A stretch of 64,000 nt of DNA, from assembly GCA_024679955.1 (NCBI GenBank), contig JAILCQ010000030.1, positions 1 to 64,000 on the forward strand, given 5' to 3'. Below are positions 27,588 through 37,524 of this stretch, in pieces (position 1 is the stretch's first letter; the number at the start of each line of letters is the position of its first letter). The DNA comes from Bacillota bacterium. Lineage in GTDB: Bacteria > Bacillota > Dehalobacteriia > UBA4068. A model generated the notes under the pieces. That model was given only the letters and a program-made list of their open reading frames with translations, was not told the origin of the DNA and searched no databases. A program made the position numbers and the translations under genes.

Positions 27588-28559
27588 CTAAAAAGCGATG
27601 ATCAACGAAAGCAATACGATAATCAGGGCAGCCAACCAAAACATATAGGATACTTTGGTTTCCGGCCAACCCATTTGTTCAAAATGATGATGCAAAGGCG
27701 CCATTTTGAAAATGCGCCGTCCGGTCAGCTTATACGAGCCCACCTGCAGCATAACGGAGGCGGCCTCCAGCAAATAGATCAGGCCAAAACCCAGGGCCAG
27801 CAATTCGGTTTTGCCCAGCAAGGCAAAACCGGCGATTGCGCCGCCCAAAGCCAAAGACCCGGTATCTCCCATAAAAACTTTGGCCGGATAATGGTTATAG
27901 GCCAAAAAACCGATGCAGCAGCCGGCAAAAGCGCAGGCCAAAACCGGTTGATCACCCACGTCCAGGCCACGGCCCTTCAGAATGAGAAAAGCGATGAAAT
28001 AGCCGCAGAACACGATCAGCGATACGCCGGCGGCCAGGCCGTCCAAACCGTCGGTCAGGTTCACCGCATTGATCAAACCCACCAGAAATATGGCCATCAA
28101 CGGATAATACAGCCATCCGGCGTCCCATACCGGCAGATCGGGCAGCAGGTACAGCACCGTATCCCGGCCGGCCCAAATATGGGCGCCGGCCAGCAGCAAA
28201 GCGATGGCAGTGAACTGGCCCAGCAGTTTCTGCACCGCCGATAGGCCTTTGGAGCGATGAAACACCACTTTCATCGTATCGTCGCAGCAGCCGATCAGGG
28301 CGAAGGCCAGGAAGCTGAACAGCCACAGCCACAGCTCCGGCCGGGACTTGCAGAAAACCGCCGCCAAAATCAGCATGGGCACAATGAAAATGAATCCGCC
28401 CATGGTAGGCGTGCCCGCCTTGCTCAAATGCTTTTGCGGCCCGTCGGAACGGATGGTTTGTCCGATTTTCAGCCGTATCAAAAGCGGCAGGATGCATTTT
28501 CCCAAAACCAGCGTCAACAGCACAGCCAAAACAAAAATCAGCGCATACCAGTAAGCCAT
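27588..28559 (-). CDS. mraY: Phospho-MurNAc-pentapeptide transferase
   Basis: A 323-residue integral membrane enzyme that loads the soluble precursor on undecaprenyl phosphate to give lipid I. Visible signatures are TPTMGGFIFI near the N-terminus, CCDDTMKV (the catalytic aspartate pair), NLTDGLDGLA, and the C-terminal APLHHHFE histidine cluster. About ten membrane helices are expected. Start choice is open: the ATG at 28559 is used, and a GTG two codons upstream sits closer to the GGAG. Only 38 bases separate it from murE, so there is no room for murF. Confidence 0.95.
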   Translation of the reverse strand: MAYWYALIFVLAVLLTLVLGKCILPLLIRLKIGQTIRSDGPQKHLSKAGTPTMGGFIFIVPMLILAAVFCKSRPELWLWLFSFLAFALIGCCDDTMKVVFHRSKGLSAVQKLLGQFTAIALLLAGAHIWAGRDTVLYLLPDLPVWDAGWLYYPLMAIFLVGLINAVNLTDGLDGLAAGVSLIVFCGYFIAFLILKGRGLDVGDQPVLACAFAGCCIGFLAYNHYPAKVFMGDTGSLALGGAIAGFALLGKTELLALGFGLIYLLEAASVMLQVGSYKLTGRRIFKMAPLHHHFEQMGWPETKVSYMFWLAALIIVLLSLIIAF

Positions 28560-28597
28560 AACCACTCTTCTCCACGTTCCATTTTATAAGAAACTCA

Positions 28598-30082
28598 TTA
28601 TTTTGCTCCGCCGCCGTTCAAGATCTGGCGCACGATTTCCCGATCGTCGAAATGCTGCTTCTCATTGCCAACGATTTGATAGTCTTCATGCCCTTTACCG
28701 GCGATCACCACCATATCTCCGGGTTCCGCCAGCTTCAGGGCCATGCCGATGGCGTCGGCGCGGGAGGCCTCCACCAAATAATTGGTGCAGATCTCTTTGA
28801 TGCCTCTTTCGATCTGTTCGATGATGGCCATGGGATCCTCAAAACGGGGATTGTCCGAGGTGATGATGGCCACGTCGCTCAAGGAACCGGCGATCCTGCC
28901 CATGACCGGCCGTTTGGCCATATCCCGATTGCCGCCGCAGCCGAATACGCTGATCAAGCGCCGGGAAGTCAGTTCCCGGGCCGTCCGCAGCACGTTTTCC
29001 AGGCCATCCGGGGTATGGGCGTAATCCACCACCACCGAAAAATCCTGGCCGCAATCGATCAGCTCAAAGCGGCCGGGCACCTGCGGCGCTTGGGACAAAG
29101 CCTCCAGCACATTTTCCATGGCGAGGCCTTCCGCCAAAGAAACGGCGATGGCCGCCAGGGCGTTGTATATATTGAATTTGCCGATCAGCGGCACATGGGC
29201 GTGATAAACCTGGCCTTCAAAACGGAAATCAAAATCCGTTCCGTCGGTTTGCGAGGCATAGGATAGCAGGCGCAGGCCGGCCCCTTGCTGCATGCCGTAA
29301 GTCCACAAAGGCGCGGCGCAAGCCTGGGCAAAATCGGCGGCGGAAGGATCGTCCACATTGATCACGCCGTAGCCGTCGCCGCCCGCTTGTCCCACCATGG
29401 CGAAAAGCCTGACTTTGCAGGCCCGGTATTGCTCCATGCTCTGATGATAATCCAGATGATCCTGGGTCAAATTGGTAAATACCGCCCCCCGGAAAAAGCA
29501 GCCGTCCACCCGGCCCTGGCTCAGCGCGTGGGAAGAAACCTCCGCCACCGCCGCCTGGCAGCCGTTGTCCTCCATTTCCCGAAGCATGCGGAAAAATTCT
29601 ACCGATTCCGGCGTGGTATTCAGCGAAGTCACCGATCTTTGGCCCAATTTGTTTTCGATGGTGCCGATCAGGCCGCAGGGACGTCCGTTTTGCTGCAAGA
29701 TCCAGCGGATCAAATTGGTAACGGTGGTTTTGCCGTTGGTGCCGGTGACGCCGATCAAGCGCAAACGCCGGTCCGGATAATCATAAAAGGCCGCCGCGAT
29801 TTTCGCCAGGGCGCGACGGCTGTCTTTTACCAAAATCACCGGCGTGCCGCCAGGGATCTTGCCGCTGTCTTGGGCCAAAATCACTGCCGCCCCCGCCGCA
29901 AGCGCGTTGCCGATATACTGATGGCCGTCGGCGTTTTCTCCGACGATGGCCGCAAACAGGCAGTCCCGATCCGCCTTGCGCGAGTCGTAGACCAACTCTT
30001 TTATCTGCTTATCCAAAAGCGAATCCAAATTTTCCGCTTGGCATTCTCCGTCCAGAACTTCCAGAATCTGTTTGATATTCAT
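28598..30082 (-). CDS. murE: UDP-MurNAc-tripeptide synthetase, meso-diaminopimelate type
   Basis: A 494-residue Mur ligase adding the third amino acid. The ATP loop is GVTGTNGKTTVTNL and the carbamylated-lysine region is around TNLTQDHLDYHQSMEQY. The substrate motif reads DNPR (in ITSDNPRFEDP), which in characterised MurE enzymes means meso-diaminopimelate rather than L-lysine. AAGGAGGT sits 8 bases before the second ATG (30082) but only one base from the first, so the second is used. mraY follows after 38 bases. Confidence 0.96.
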   Translation of the reverse strand: MNIKQILEVLDGECQAENLDSLLDKQIKELVYDSRKADRDCLFAAIVGENADGHQYIGNALAAGAAVILAQDSGKIPGGTPVILVKDSRRALAKIAAAFYDYPDRRLRLIGVTGTNGKTTVTNLIRWILQQNGRPCGLIGTIENKLGQRSVTSLNTTPESVEFFRMLREMEDNGCQAAVAEVSSHALSQGRVDGCFFRGAVFTNLTQDHLDYHQSMEQYRACKVRLFAMVGQAGGDGYGVINVDDPSAADFAQACAAPLWTYGMQQGAGLRLLSYASQTDGTDFDFRFEGQVYHAHVPLIGKFNIYNALAAIAVSLAEGLAMENVLEALSQAPQVPGRFELIDCGQDFSVVVDYAHTPDGLENVLRTARELTSRRLISVFGCGGNRDMAKRPVMGRIAGSLSDVAIITSDNPRFEDPMAIIEQIERGIKEICTNYLVEASRADAIGMALKLAEPGDMVVIAGKGHEDYQIVGNEKQHFDDREIVRQILNGGGAK

Positions 30083-30129
30083 ATCCATACCTCCTTTTTA
30101 TACAGAGGAGCCGGCGGCTTCCGGCAAAA

Positions 30130-32256
30130 CTATTCGTTGAAGCGAACGTTTACCGTAGAACCGGCCTGTACTTTTTCCCCGGCTTCCGGCTTTTGCTCCA
30201 CGGCTTCGCCGCTGCCGGTATAGGTCAGCTTCAGTCCCATGGCGGAAAGCAGGGACGCCACTTCGGACATCCGTTTGCCGCTGAGATCGGGCACGGTGAT
30301 CATGCCCAAAGCGCCGGTTTCGGGGGCTTCGCCAAGCTCTATGGAAACCAGGCTGCCCTCATCGGCCTTGGATCCGGCGGCGGGCAATTGAGAAACCACA
30401 ACATCGCCGCTGCCGGCGACTTCCACCTGAAAGCCGGACAAGCGCAAAGCCTGCTCCGCGCCTTCGGCGGATAAATTGGTCACGTCGATGACTTTGATTT
30501 GATTCACCGACGGTTTTACTTCGTTTTCGATCGAGGGGGCGATCCCCAGATAGCGCAGGCAATCGCTGACCACGGCGGAAAAAACCGGCGCTGCCACCTG
30601 GCTGCCGTAGTATACGCCGGAAGGTTCGTCGACGATCACCAGGCATACCAATTCCGGATGATCGGCCGGTACGATACCGGCAAAGGAGCCTACATATTTG
30701 CCCGGGGCGTACACGCCGTTTTTCGCCTTTTGCGCCGTGCCGGTTTTGCCGGCCACCTTATAGCCGGGAATGGCCGCTTTGGTACCGGAGCCTTCTTCGA
30801 CCACGCCCTGCAGTACTTCCAGCATGGTGGCCGAGGTCTCGGCGGATATCACCTGCCGCACCGGTTCCGCTTTCGCCTTTTTGCGGACGGTCCCGTCGCT
30901 GTCCACCACTTTGGAGACGATTTGCGGTTTCAGCAGCACGCCGCCATTGGCCACGGCGCTGACGGCGGTGATCATCTGTATGGGGGTAACGGCTATGCCC
31001 TGGCCGATGGATATGGTGCCGATCTCCACCTTGTGCACGTTTTCTTCATCGATCAGGATGCCTGGGGCTTCCCCCGGCAAATCCACGCCGGTGTTCTGGC
31101 CGAAGCCAAATGCGCGGATGTATTTATAAAACAGGCCCTGCTGTTTTTCTTCAATAGACAAACCGATGGTTACAAAAGCCGGGTTGCAGGAATTTTTGAC
31201 CGCTTCGGCAAAGCTTTGGCTGCCGTGGGGATTATTGGTCCAGCAACCGATACGGGTGCCGTTTACCATGATATAGCCGGGGTCATAATAGCGGCTGCTC
31301 AGATCCGCCACCCCTTCTTCCAAGGCCGTGGAACCGGTGATGATTTTAAAAACCGAGCCGGGCTCATAGGAATCGCTGATCAAAAAATTGCGATAGGCGG
31401 AGGCGTCGAAATCGCCGTAATGGTTGGGATCAAAAGCATTGCGATAGGCGGCCGCCAGTATCTCGCCGGTTTGCGGACGCATAATCAATACGCCCGCACC
31501 CTTGGGCGGCGTATCGCTGTTCATCAGCGCATCCAATTCCCGTTCCGCAAAAAACTGTATGTTTTCATCTATGGTCAGATATACGTCGCTGCCGTCGGTA
31601 GGCGCGATATATTCATACTCTGCCTGGGTGATCAAACGGCCCTGATTGTCGTATTCGCCGACAATACGGCCGTCGGTTCCGGCCAGAACGCCATCCATGG
31701 ATTTTTCCACGCCTTCCAGGCCTTCGTTATCGATGCCGGAAAAACCGATCACATGGGCGGCCAAAACGCCGTTGGGATAATAGCGCTGCGTTTCCTCGAT
31801 GAGGTTGATGCCTACATAGTTTTTCTCCGCGATCTGTTCTTTGATCCTCGCCGCCACATCAAAATCGACTTTTCTTTGTATCCATACAAAAGAAACGTCA
31901 GACGTTACCTTTTGGTAAACCGTTTGTTCATCCAAAGATAATGCCTGCGCCAAAAATGAGGCCACTTCTTTTTCCTGCCCGGCCGCTTTGATATCCGGCG
32001 GACTGACGCTGACGGAGTCGGCGGTGATGCTGAAGGCCAATTTATTGCCGTTGCAATCGTATATGGCGCCTCGGGCCGCCGCCACCGGCAAATCCCTGGT
32101 CCGGGTTTCATTGGCTTTTTCCTGCAGGGCTGCGCCCTGTATCAATTGGATCTTCGCCAACCAAACCACAACCAGGGAAAAGCAGCATAAGCAAATGACC
32201 AACACCAAGGTGATCCGCCGCTGCAAATCGATTCTATTGAGTTTTTTCGGCCGCAT
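30130..32256 (-). CDS. Class B penicillin-binding protein (PBP2/FtsI or SpoVD type) with PASTA domains
   Basis: A 708-residue bitopic transpeptidase for septal peptidoglycan. After a basic N-terminus comes one membrane helix (about 14-36), then the pedestal (ETRTRDLPVAAARGAIYD). The transpeptidase domain has the active-site SVFK tetrad in YEPGSVFKIITG, SCN in KNSCNPAFV, and KTG in AGKTGTAQKA. Two PASTA repeats occupy roughly 585-705 and would sense muropeptide or cell wall. The PASTA tail resembles SpoVD and Gram-positive PBP2x rather than proteobacterial FtsI. It lies between ftsL and murE. Confidence 0.93.
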   Translation of the reverse strand: MRPKKLNRIDLQRRITLVLVICLCCFSLVVVWLAKIQLIQGAALQEKANETRTRDLPVAAARGAIYDCNGNKLAFSITADSVSVSPPDIKAAGQEKEVASFLAQALSLDEQTVYQKVTSDVSFVWIQRKVDFDVAARIKEQIAEKNYVGINLIEETQRYYPNGVLAAHVIGFSGIDNEGLEGVEKSMDGVLAGTDGRIVGEYDNQGRLITQAEYEYIAPTDGSDVYLTIDENIQFFAERELDALMNSDTPPKGAGVLIMRPQTGEILAAAYRNAFDPNHYGDFDASAYRNFLISDSYEPGSVFKIITGSTALEEGVADLSSRYYDPGYIMVNGTRIGCWTNNPHGSQSFAEAVKNSCNPAFVTIGLSIEEKQQGLFYKYIRAFGFGQNTGVDLPGEAPGILIDEENVHKVEIGTISIGQGIAVTPIQMITAVSAVANGGVLLKPQIVSKVVDSDGTVRKKAKAEPVRQVISAETSATMLEVLQGVVEEGSGTKAAIPGYKVAGKTGTAQKAKNGVYAPGKYVGSFAGIVPADHPELVCLVIVDEPSGVYYGSQVAAPVFSAVVSDCLRYLGIAPSIENEVKPSVNQIKVIDVTNLSAEGAEQALRLSGFQVEVAGSGDVVVSQLPAAGSKADEGSLVSIELGEAPETGALGMITVPDLSGKRMSEVASLLSAMGLKLTYTGSGEAVEQKPEAGEKVQAGSTVNVRFNE

Positions 32257-32286
32257 TCCACCGCTCCTTTTATAGATGGGATCAAG

Positions 32287-32829
32287 TTATTCCGCCGCGG
32301 CGGGTTCCCCGTAAAAATGACGATCCAACATCATCGCCAGAGAATGCCACAGTCCCTGATCGCCGGCATCCTCTTCCAAAGCGGAGATGTTTTCCTGTTC
32401 CATACCGTTTTGCAATCCCATAGCAATATAAGCGCTGTTTTTCTCGTTCAAATAATACACTTCTCCCGCCTCCGGTTTTATCATTCCCAACTGATCCGAC
32501 GCATACGCCTGTATTCTGGCCAGTGAATTCAATTTGCCGTATTCAAATTCGGCCAAGGCAATATCATTCTGCGTTTCCGCGATTTGCCGCTGCACGCTGT
32601 TGATTTGCCCGTTGGTCATACCGATTTTCGCCGCCAAAAGCAAATAGGTAAAACAAAACGCCAACAGGCATACGCTGACCAAACATACCGCCAGCCGATC
32701 CCGGCGCAGTCTTCTTTTTCTGGCGATTTTCCCGCCGGGCAGAACTTCCATCTGCCGGCGCATGACCTCCGGGTAATTCACATATTCCTGATATTCCCGA
32801 TAGGCGGTACTGCTGCTGCCTGTTGCCAT
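32287..32829 (-). CDS. ftsL: FtsL-like division protein
   Basis: A 180-residue bitopic protein. A basic cytoplasmic stretch (KIARKRRLRRDR, about 34-45) precedes one membrane helix (about 46-68). The external part (about 70-115) has a septum-type coiled coil with the pattern QIAETQNDIALAEFEYGKLNS and ends with AYASDQLGMIKPEAGEV, as in FtsL. Identity rests mainly on topology and on the slot between rsmH and the class B PBP. The C-terminal 50 residues are longer than usual for FtsL. The ATG has GAGG upstream. Confidence 0.78.
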   Translation of the reverse strand: MATGSSSTAYREYQEYVNYPEVMRRQMEVLPGGKIARKRRLRRDRLAVCLVSVCLLAFCFTYLLLAAKIGMTNGQINSVQRQIAETQNDIALAEFEYGKLNSLARIQAYASDQLGMIKPEAGEVYYLNEKNSAYIAMGLQNGMEQENISALEEDAGDQGLWHSLAMMLDRHFYGEPAAAE

Positions 32830-32937
32830 TATATGTTCACCTCTTGCCCATCATTACCGTTTCTTGCGTGGATAAAACACCTGGGATTCTTCTTTTTCTT
32901 CGATAAATATGTGAAGTGCGTTCGTACGTTTTCCGCT

Positions 32938-33888
<951 letters not shown>

Positions 33889-33897
33889 ACCGGCTCC

Positions 33898-34329
33898 TTA
33901 CAGATTCACATTATCGAATCGCAGCGCCGCCGCTTCATACTCCGCGTCGGCTTCCTCAATATAGGCTTGCCAGCGGGCTTTATCCCAAATTTCCAGGCGG
34001 CTGGACACGCCGATGGTGACGATTTCTTTATCCAGCATGGCATGGGCGCGTAAATTGGCCGGTAAAACCACTCGATATTGTTTGTCTACTTCCGCTTCAT
34101 AGGCGCCGGAAAAAAAGTTTCTGGCAAATTTACGGGCTTCCGCATCCGTGGTGGACAATTGACGCATATTTCCCGCGGCCCTTTGCCAACCTTCAAAAGT
34201 ATAGACAAAAAGGCAATGCTCGAACCCCTTGGTGATAATGAACTTATCGCCCAAGTCTTCGCGGAACTTAGCCGGCACGATATATCGCCCTTTGGCGTCA
34301 ATGGAATGAGGTATCTCGCCGATCAACAT
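33898..34329 (-). CDS. mraZ: MraZ transcriptional regulator
   Basis: A 143-residue AbrB-fold protein with two SpoVT/AbrB-like repeats. The start MLIGEIPHSIDAKGRYIVPAKFRE and the second copy around EAEVDKQYRVVLPANLR show the DxKGR/DxQxR motifs. In E. coli and mollicutes MraZ binds repeats in front of its own gene and controls the dcw operon. The ATG at 34329 is chosen because homologs begin there; a longer in-frame extension would read through the operator repeats. Confidence 0.95.
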   Translation of the reverse strand: MLIGEIPHSIDAKGRYIVPAKFREDLGDKFIITKGFEHCLFVYTFEGWQRAAGNMRQLSTTDAEARKFARNFFSGAYEAEVDKQYRVVLPANLRAHAMLDKEIVTIGVSSRLEIWDKARWQAYIEEADAEYEAAALRFDNVNL

Positions 34330-34333
34330 AGAC

Positions 34334-34361
34334 GCTCTACTTTCCTCCACTTTCCTCCACT
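34334..34361 (-). promoter_or_regulatory. MraZ-binding repeats
   Basis: On the minus strand GTGGAG, GTGGAG and GTAGAG follow each other with exactly 10-base spacing (GTGGAGGAAA units), ending 5 bases before the mraZ start codon. Repeated GTGG-type boxes at 10-base spacing are the described MraZ operator. They also contain the only GGAGG available as a ribosome site. Confidence 0.75.
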
Positions 34362-34447
34362 TGATACTCTTTTTAGTTCTATTTTCAGCCTTCAAGTCCT
34401 CTTTTTTGGGTAAAAAAAATTATTAAATTTTTCTGATTAAGACATAC

Positions 34448-34483
34448 AAAAAAGCGAACGCTATATATAGCGTTCGCTTTTTA
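34448..34483 (-). terminator. Terminator upstream of mraZ
   Basis: AAAAAGCGAACGCT pairs with AGCGTTCGCTTTTT around a short AT loop. It ends the ylbF-to-exporter operon ahead of the AT-rich mraZ promoter region (34362-34447), where I see no clear consensus promoter. Confidence 0.85.
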
Positions 34484-34537
34484 AAATGCCATCTACATAT
34501 ATGAAAGACCGAAAAAAGAAAAAACGAAAGGAAAGCC

Positions 34538-35101
34538 CTATTTTTTCAGGCGGCGGCAGAGAAAAACAACGGTCAAAACGGCAAATGCCGCCAAAAGCAG
34601 TTTTCCTCCACTCGGCCAGGAAACCAGCGCCACCGCCCCGTGGAGCAGCAGCGTCATGATCATACCGGCGGTCAGTATGCCTGCCGAAACCGCGATCAGG
34701 GAACGGCCAAAGGGCAGAGACATCAAGGAAGCCACCAGGCAACCGGTCCACACGCCGGTCATGGGCAGCGGCACCGCCACCAGAAAATACAAGCCCAACA
34801 TGCCCCAACGCCGCACTTTATCCTGATTGTCGCGATTGTGGGCGATCAATTTTTGAAAAGGACGCCGCAAGGGGCCTTTGCTGGATAAAGAACGAATGGC
34901 CCAGGGCAAAAACAGCAACAGGGGGATGACCGGCACAAAATTCCCGGCAGCGGCCCATAAAAACCCCTGCATGGGCGTGAGTCCCCATAAAACGCTTAAC
35001 GGCAGCGCCCCTCTGAGTTCCGTAACCGGCAGCATCGACAAAAAGAATACCGCCAGATGGGGTTCAACCGTGGAAAAAAAGGCAATAAACGAATCCGCCA
35101 T
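34538..35101 (-). CDS. Small multidrug export family membrane protein (PF06695-like)
   Basis: A 187-residue hydrophobic protein with about five membrane segments. The VTELRGALPLSV motif near residue 27 and the AVPLPMTGVWTG motif near residue 110 are hallmarks of the 'putative small multidrug export protein' family. Despite the name, the transport substrate is not established. The ATG at 35101 has GAGGTG just upstream. It is the last gene of an operon that begins at ylbF and is followed by a strong terminator. Confidence 0.82.
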   Translation of the reverse strand: MADSFIAFFSTVEPHLAVFFLSMLPVTELRGALPLSVLWGLTPMQGFLWAAAGNFVPVIPLLLFLPWAIRSLSSKGPLRRPFQKLIAHNRDNQDKVRRWGMLGLYFLVAVPLPMTGVWTGCLVASLMSLPFGRSLIAVSAGILTAGMIMTLLLHGAVALVSWPSGGKLLLAAFAVLTVVFLCRRLKK

Positions 35102-35119
35102 TCTCACCTCGCCGGCATA

Positions 35120-36268
35120 TTATTTATCCTGGGAAGCCAAAGCAAAAGCGGCATGATACAAGGTAAGGCTGCCGTAAGGCATAGCGCTTTCTTCCAAATC
35201 GAAACGGGAATTATGCAAGGGATAGCGGCAACGTTCGCTGCCTGCGCCGGTAAAGAAGAATGCCGCCGGCACCGATTTGCCGTAAAAAGCGAAATCCTCC
35301 GCCGTCATCCGCGGCCGGTTCATAATCACCACTTCCGCACCGGCTTTGGTGGCCGCGTCCGCCACCGTCATATCCAACTTGGGATCATTGATCAAAGGCG
35401 GATACCCGTCATGGAATTTCAATTCATAAGAAGCGCCGTATGCGGAACAGATACCCCTTACCGTTTCTTCGATGCATTGCCGCACGTTCATATCGATTTC
35501 GTCGCTGAAGCAACGAATGGTTCCGTTCATGTCGACCCGGTCCGGTATAATATTATGCCGGCTGCCCCCATGCATAGAACCGATGGTGATCACCAAAGGA
35601 TCAAAGGTATCGATACGGCGGCTGCGGATATTCTGCAGGGCGATGATTACCTGGGAAGCCACCACGATATTATCCACGGCCTTGTGGGGTTGAGCCCCAT
35701 GGCCGCCTTTGCCGGTGATGGCGATGCTGAAGGTATCGTCCAAGGACATGGTAGCGCCGTCGTGGATGCCGATTTGTCCGGGGAGCAGGTCGGGCACCAC
35801 ATGGGTGCCGAAGATGCCGTCCACGTCCGGGTTTTTCAGCACGCCGGCTTCGATCATGAATTTGGCGCCACCCGGGGGCTTTTCTTCGCAGGGTTGAAAG
35901 ATAAATTTTACCGTGCCGGCCGGCGGATTTTCGCTCATCAGCTTCGCCGCGCCCAAGGCCATCGCCACATGGGCGTCATGGCCGCAAGCATGCATTTTGC
36001 CGGGGCTGAGGGATTGATACGGACACTCGCTCTCTTCCAGGATGGGCAGGGCGTCGATATCCGCGCGCACAGCGGCGCATTTTTTCTTGCTGTCGCCGGG
36101 CAAGACCGCCATGACCCCATAGCCGGCGATCCTTTCCTTTACTGTATAGCCGAAACTTCTTAAAATACCGGCGATATAATCGGCCGTATCCTTTTCCTCG
36201 CCGGAAACTTCAGGATGCATATGCAAATACCTACGCCAATTTATCAATATTTGCTGATCGATATTCAT
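35120..36268 (-). CDS. M20-family metallohydrolase (N-acyl amino acid amidohydrolase / hippurate hydrolase-like)
   Basis: A 382-residue M20D amidohydrolase. Metal-site motifs are MHACGHDAHVAM (near 95-106), the EEKPPGGAKFMIEAGVL glutamates, the GSMHGGSRHNIIPD histidine, and TAEDFAFY near the C-terminus. The lid domain starts TGKGGHGAQPH. These enzymes cleave N-acyl or N-benzoyl amino acids; IAA-amino acid hydrolases belong here too. The substrate cannot be assigned. The ATG at 36268 has GGAGG 5 bases upstream. It lies downstream of the TPR protein gene. Confidence 0.9.
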   Translation of the reverse strand: MNIDQQILINWRRYLHMHPEVSGEEKDTADYIAGILRSFGYTVKERIAGYGVMAVLPGDSKKKCAAVRADIDALPILEESECPYQSLSPGKMHACGHDAHVAMALGAAKLMSENPPAGTVKFIFQPCEEKPPGGAKFMIEAGVLKNPDVDGIFGTHVVPDLLPGQIGIHDGATMSLDDTFSIAITGKGGHGAQPHKAVDNIVVASQVIIALQNIRSRRIDTFDPLVITIGSMHGGSRHNIIPDRVDMNGTIRCFSDEIDMNVRQCIEETVRGICSAYGASYELKFHDGYPPLINDPKLDMTVADAATKAGAEVVIMNRPRMTAEDFAFYGKSVPAAFFFTGAGSERCRYPLHNSRFDLEESAMPYGSLTLYHAAFALASQDK

Positions 36269-36364
36269 TGCGTCCTCCATATAACGGATTGATCAGACAA
36301 ACAAAGCGGGCGCATGTGCCACCCGCCTGTTCGCGCATTTGCTGTTTGCTGTTTATACGAAAAA

Positions 36365-37066
36365 CTATTGGTTTTCCGACGTGCCTTTCAACGAGGCATT
36401 AAAGGAATCCAGCTTTTGATATCTTTCGATCAGGCTCTTCGCCTGTTCCACATCGGAGCTGCCCATGGGCAGACCGTCGATATACGTATTGAGATAGTCT
36501 TCGGCAGCCGACAGGCCCTGGGTGGCATAGAGGTAACCCGCATAATTGGCCGCCATCTCGATATCGTGGGGGGCGGCGGCGGCAGCTTCCTCAAAGCAGG
36601 CGTTGGCGGCGTCCTCATCGCCGGCGGCATAATACATGGAACCGGCATTGGCCAAGATCCTGGCCCGGCCCGCATCGTTCAGGTTTTCCGGGGCCAGATC
36701 GCAGCTGGCTTTGAAATACTTGGCGGCATTGGCGGCAGCGGCTTGGGCAGGCGCCTGATAATCCGGGGCGTTTTCCTCCTCAGAGGCGCTGGCGTACAAT
36801 TGATACAAATATTGATAGCCGGTAGCCAGAGTGTTGGCGTTTTCATAAGACTGCTCCGCCTGATACTTCGCTTCAGCGCCGGCCAGATACTCTTGATAGG
36901 AATTGATTTGGTCTGCTATCGAAGCCCCGCTTTGGTTGGCGGAAGAATAATCGTTGCTTCCCCAACTGGCGAAACCCAGGACCAAACCTAAAATCAACAA
37001 CACGACCACGGCAATCAATGCGCCGCGTCTTCTTTTCGTCGCATGACGAATCCTCTGCATGAACAC
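36365..37066 (-). CDS. Membrane-anchored TPR-repeat protein, function unknown
   Basis: A 233-residue protein with a very basic start, one N-terminal membrane helix (about 15-33), a linker rich in Ser and Ala, and two or three degenerate tetratricopeptide repeats. The clearest repeats are around ARILANAGSMYYAAGDEDAANACFEEA and IEMAANYAGYLYATQG. The topology suggests an external or periplasmic scaffold. The start is a GTG (37066) with AGGAGG 8 bases upstream; an ATG two codons later is possible. It follows the PerR-like regulator after 44 bases. A GC hairpin at 36303-36336 lies beyond its end. Confidence 0.7.
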   Translation of the reverse strand: MFMQRIRHATKRRRGALIAVVVLLILGLVLGFASWGSNDYSSANQSGASIADQINSYQEYLAGAEAKYQAEQSYENANTLATGYQYLYQLYASASEEENAPDYQAPAQAAAANAAKYFKASCDLAPENLNDAGRARILANAGSMYYAAGDEDAANACFEEAAAAAPHDIEMAANYAGYLYATQGLSAAEDYLNTYIDGLPMGSSDVEQAKSLIERYQKLDSFNASLKGTSENQ

Positions 37067-37110
37067 GATCCATACCTCCTACGGTGACAATAATATTTTA
37101 TGATAAATTT

Positions 37111-37500
37111 TTACTGCAGACAATCATGGCAAATGCCATAGCATTCCAGCCGGTGATATTTGACCATGCCCGGCGCGGCCGCCAAAATATCTTCGCTGAC
37201 CAACGGCACATCCGGATCAAAATCCAGCACTCTGCCGCATTTTTCGCACACAAAATGATAATGGGGTTTGGGGTTCCCGTCAAAACGGCTTTGATTCTTG
37301 CCGTAACTCAACTCCAAAATCCGCCCTTCTTCCCGCATTACCTGCAAATTCCTATATACGGTGCCCAGGCTGATATCGGGGATCTGTTTCCGCGCTTGCT
37401 CATAGATCCAATCCGCTGTGGGATGGCTTTTGGTCGAGCAGAGTATTTCATAAATCAGCTTTTTTTGCCTGGTCATTCGTTTTTGTTTCTGTTCCGCCAT
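37111..37500 (-). CDS. Fur-family metalloregulator, PerR-like
   Basis: A 129-residue winged-helix regulator. The DNA-binding part contains SHPTADWIYEQARKQ and SLGTVYRNLQVM. The regulatory metal ligands match PerR: His in SHPTAD, Asp in RFDG, HYH, and Asp in LDFD. Asp rather than Glu in the RFDG position favours peroxide-sensing PerR over Fur. Structural zinc cysteines are CEKC and CHDC. The ATG has GGAGG upstream. It lies between ylbF and the TPR gene. PerR is the best guess; Fur or Zur cannot be ruled out from sequence alone. Confidence 0.85.
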   Translation of the reverse strand: MAEQKQKRMTRQKKLIYEILCSTKSHPTADWIYEQARKQIPDISLGTVYRNLQVMREEGRILELSYGKNQSRFDGNPKPHYHFVCEKCGRVLDFDPDVPLVSEDILAAAPGMVKYHRLECYGICHDCLQ

Positions 37501-37524
37501 GCAAATGCCTCCTGAAGTTTGGAT

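Noticed and set aside
34430..34450. CodY box upstream of mraZ (CAGAAAAATT-like stretch)
   Set aside because: Only about 10 of 15 positions fit the CodY consensus, in an AT-rich region where such matches arise by chance.
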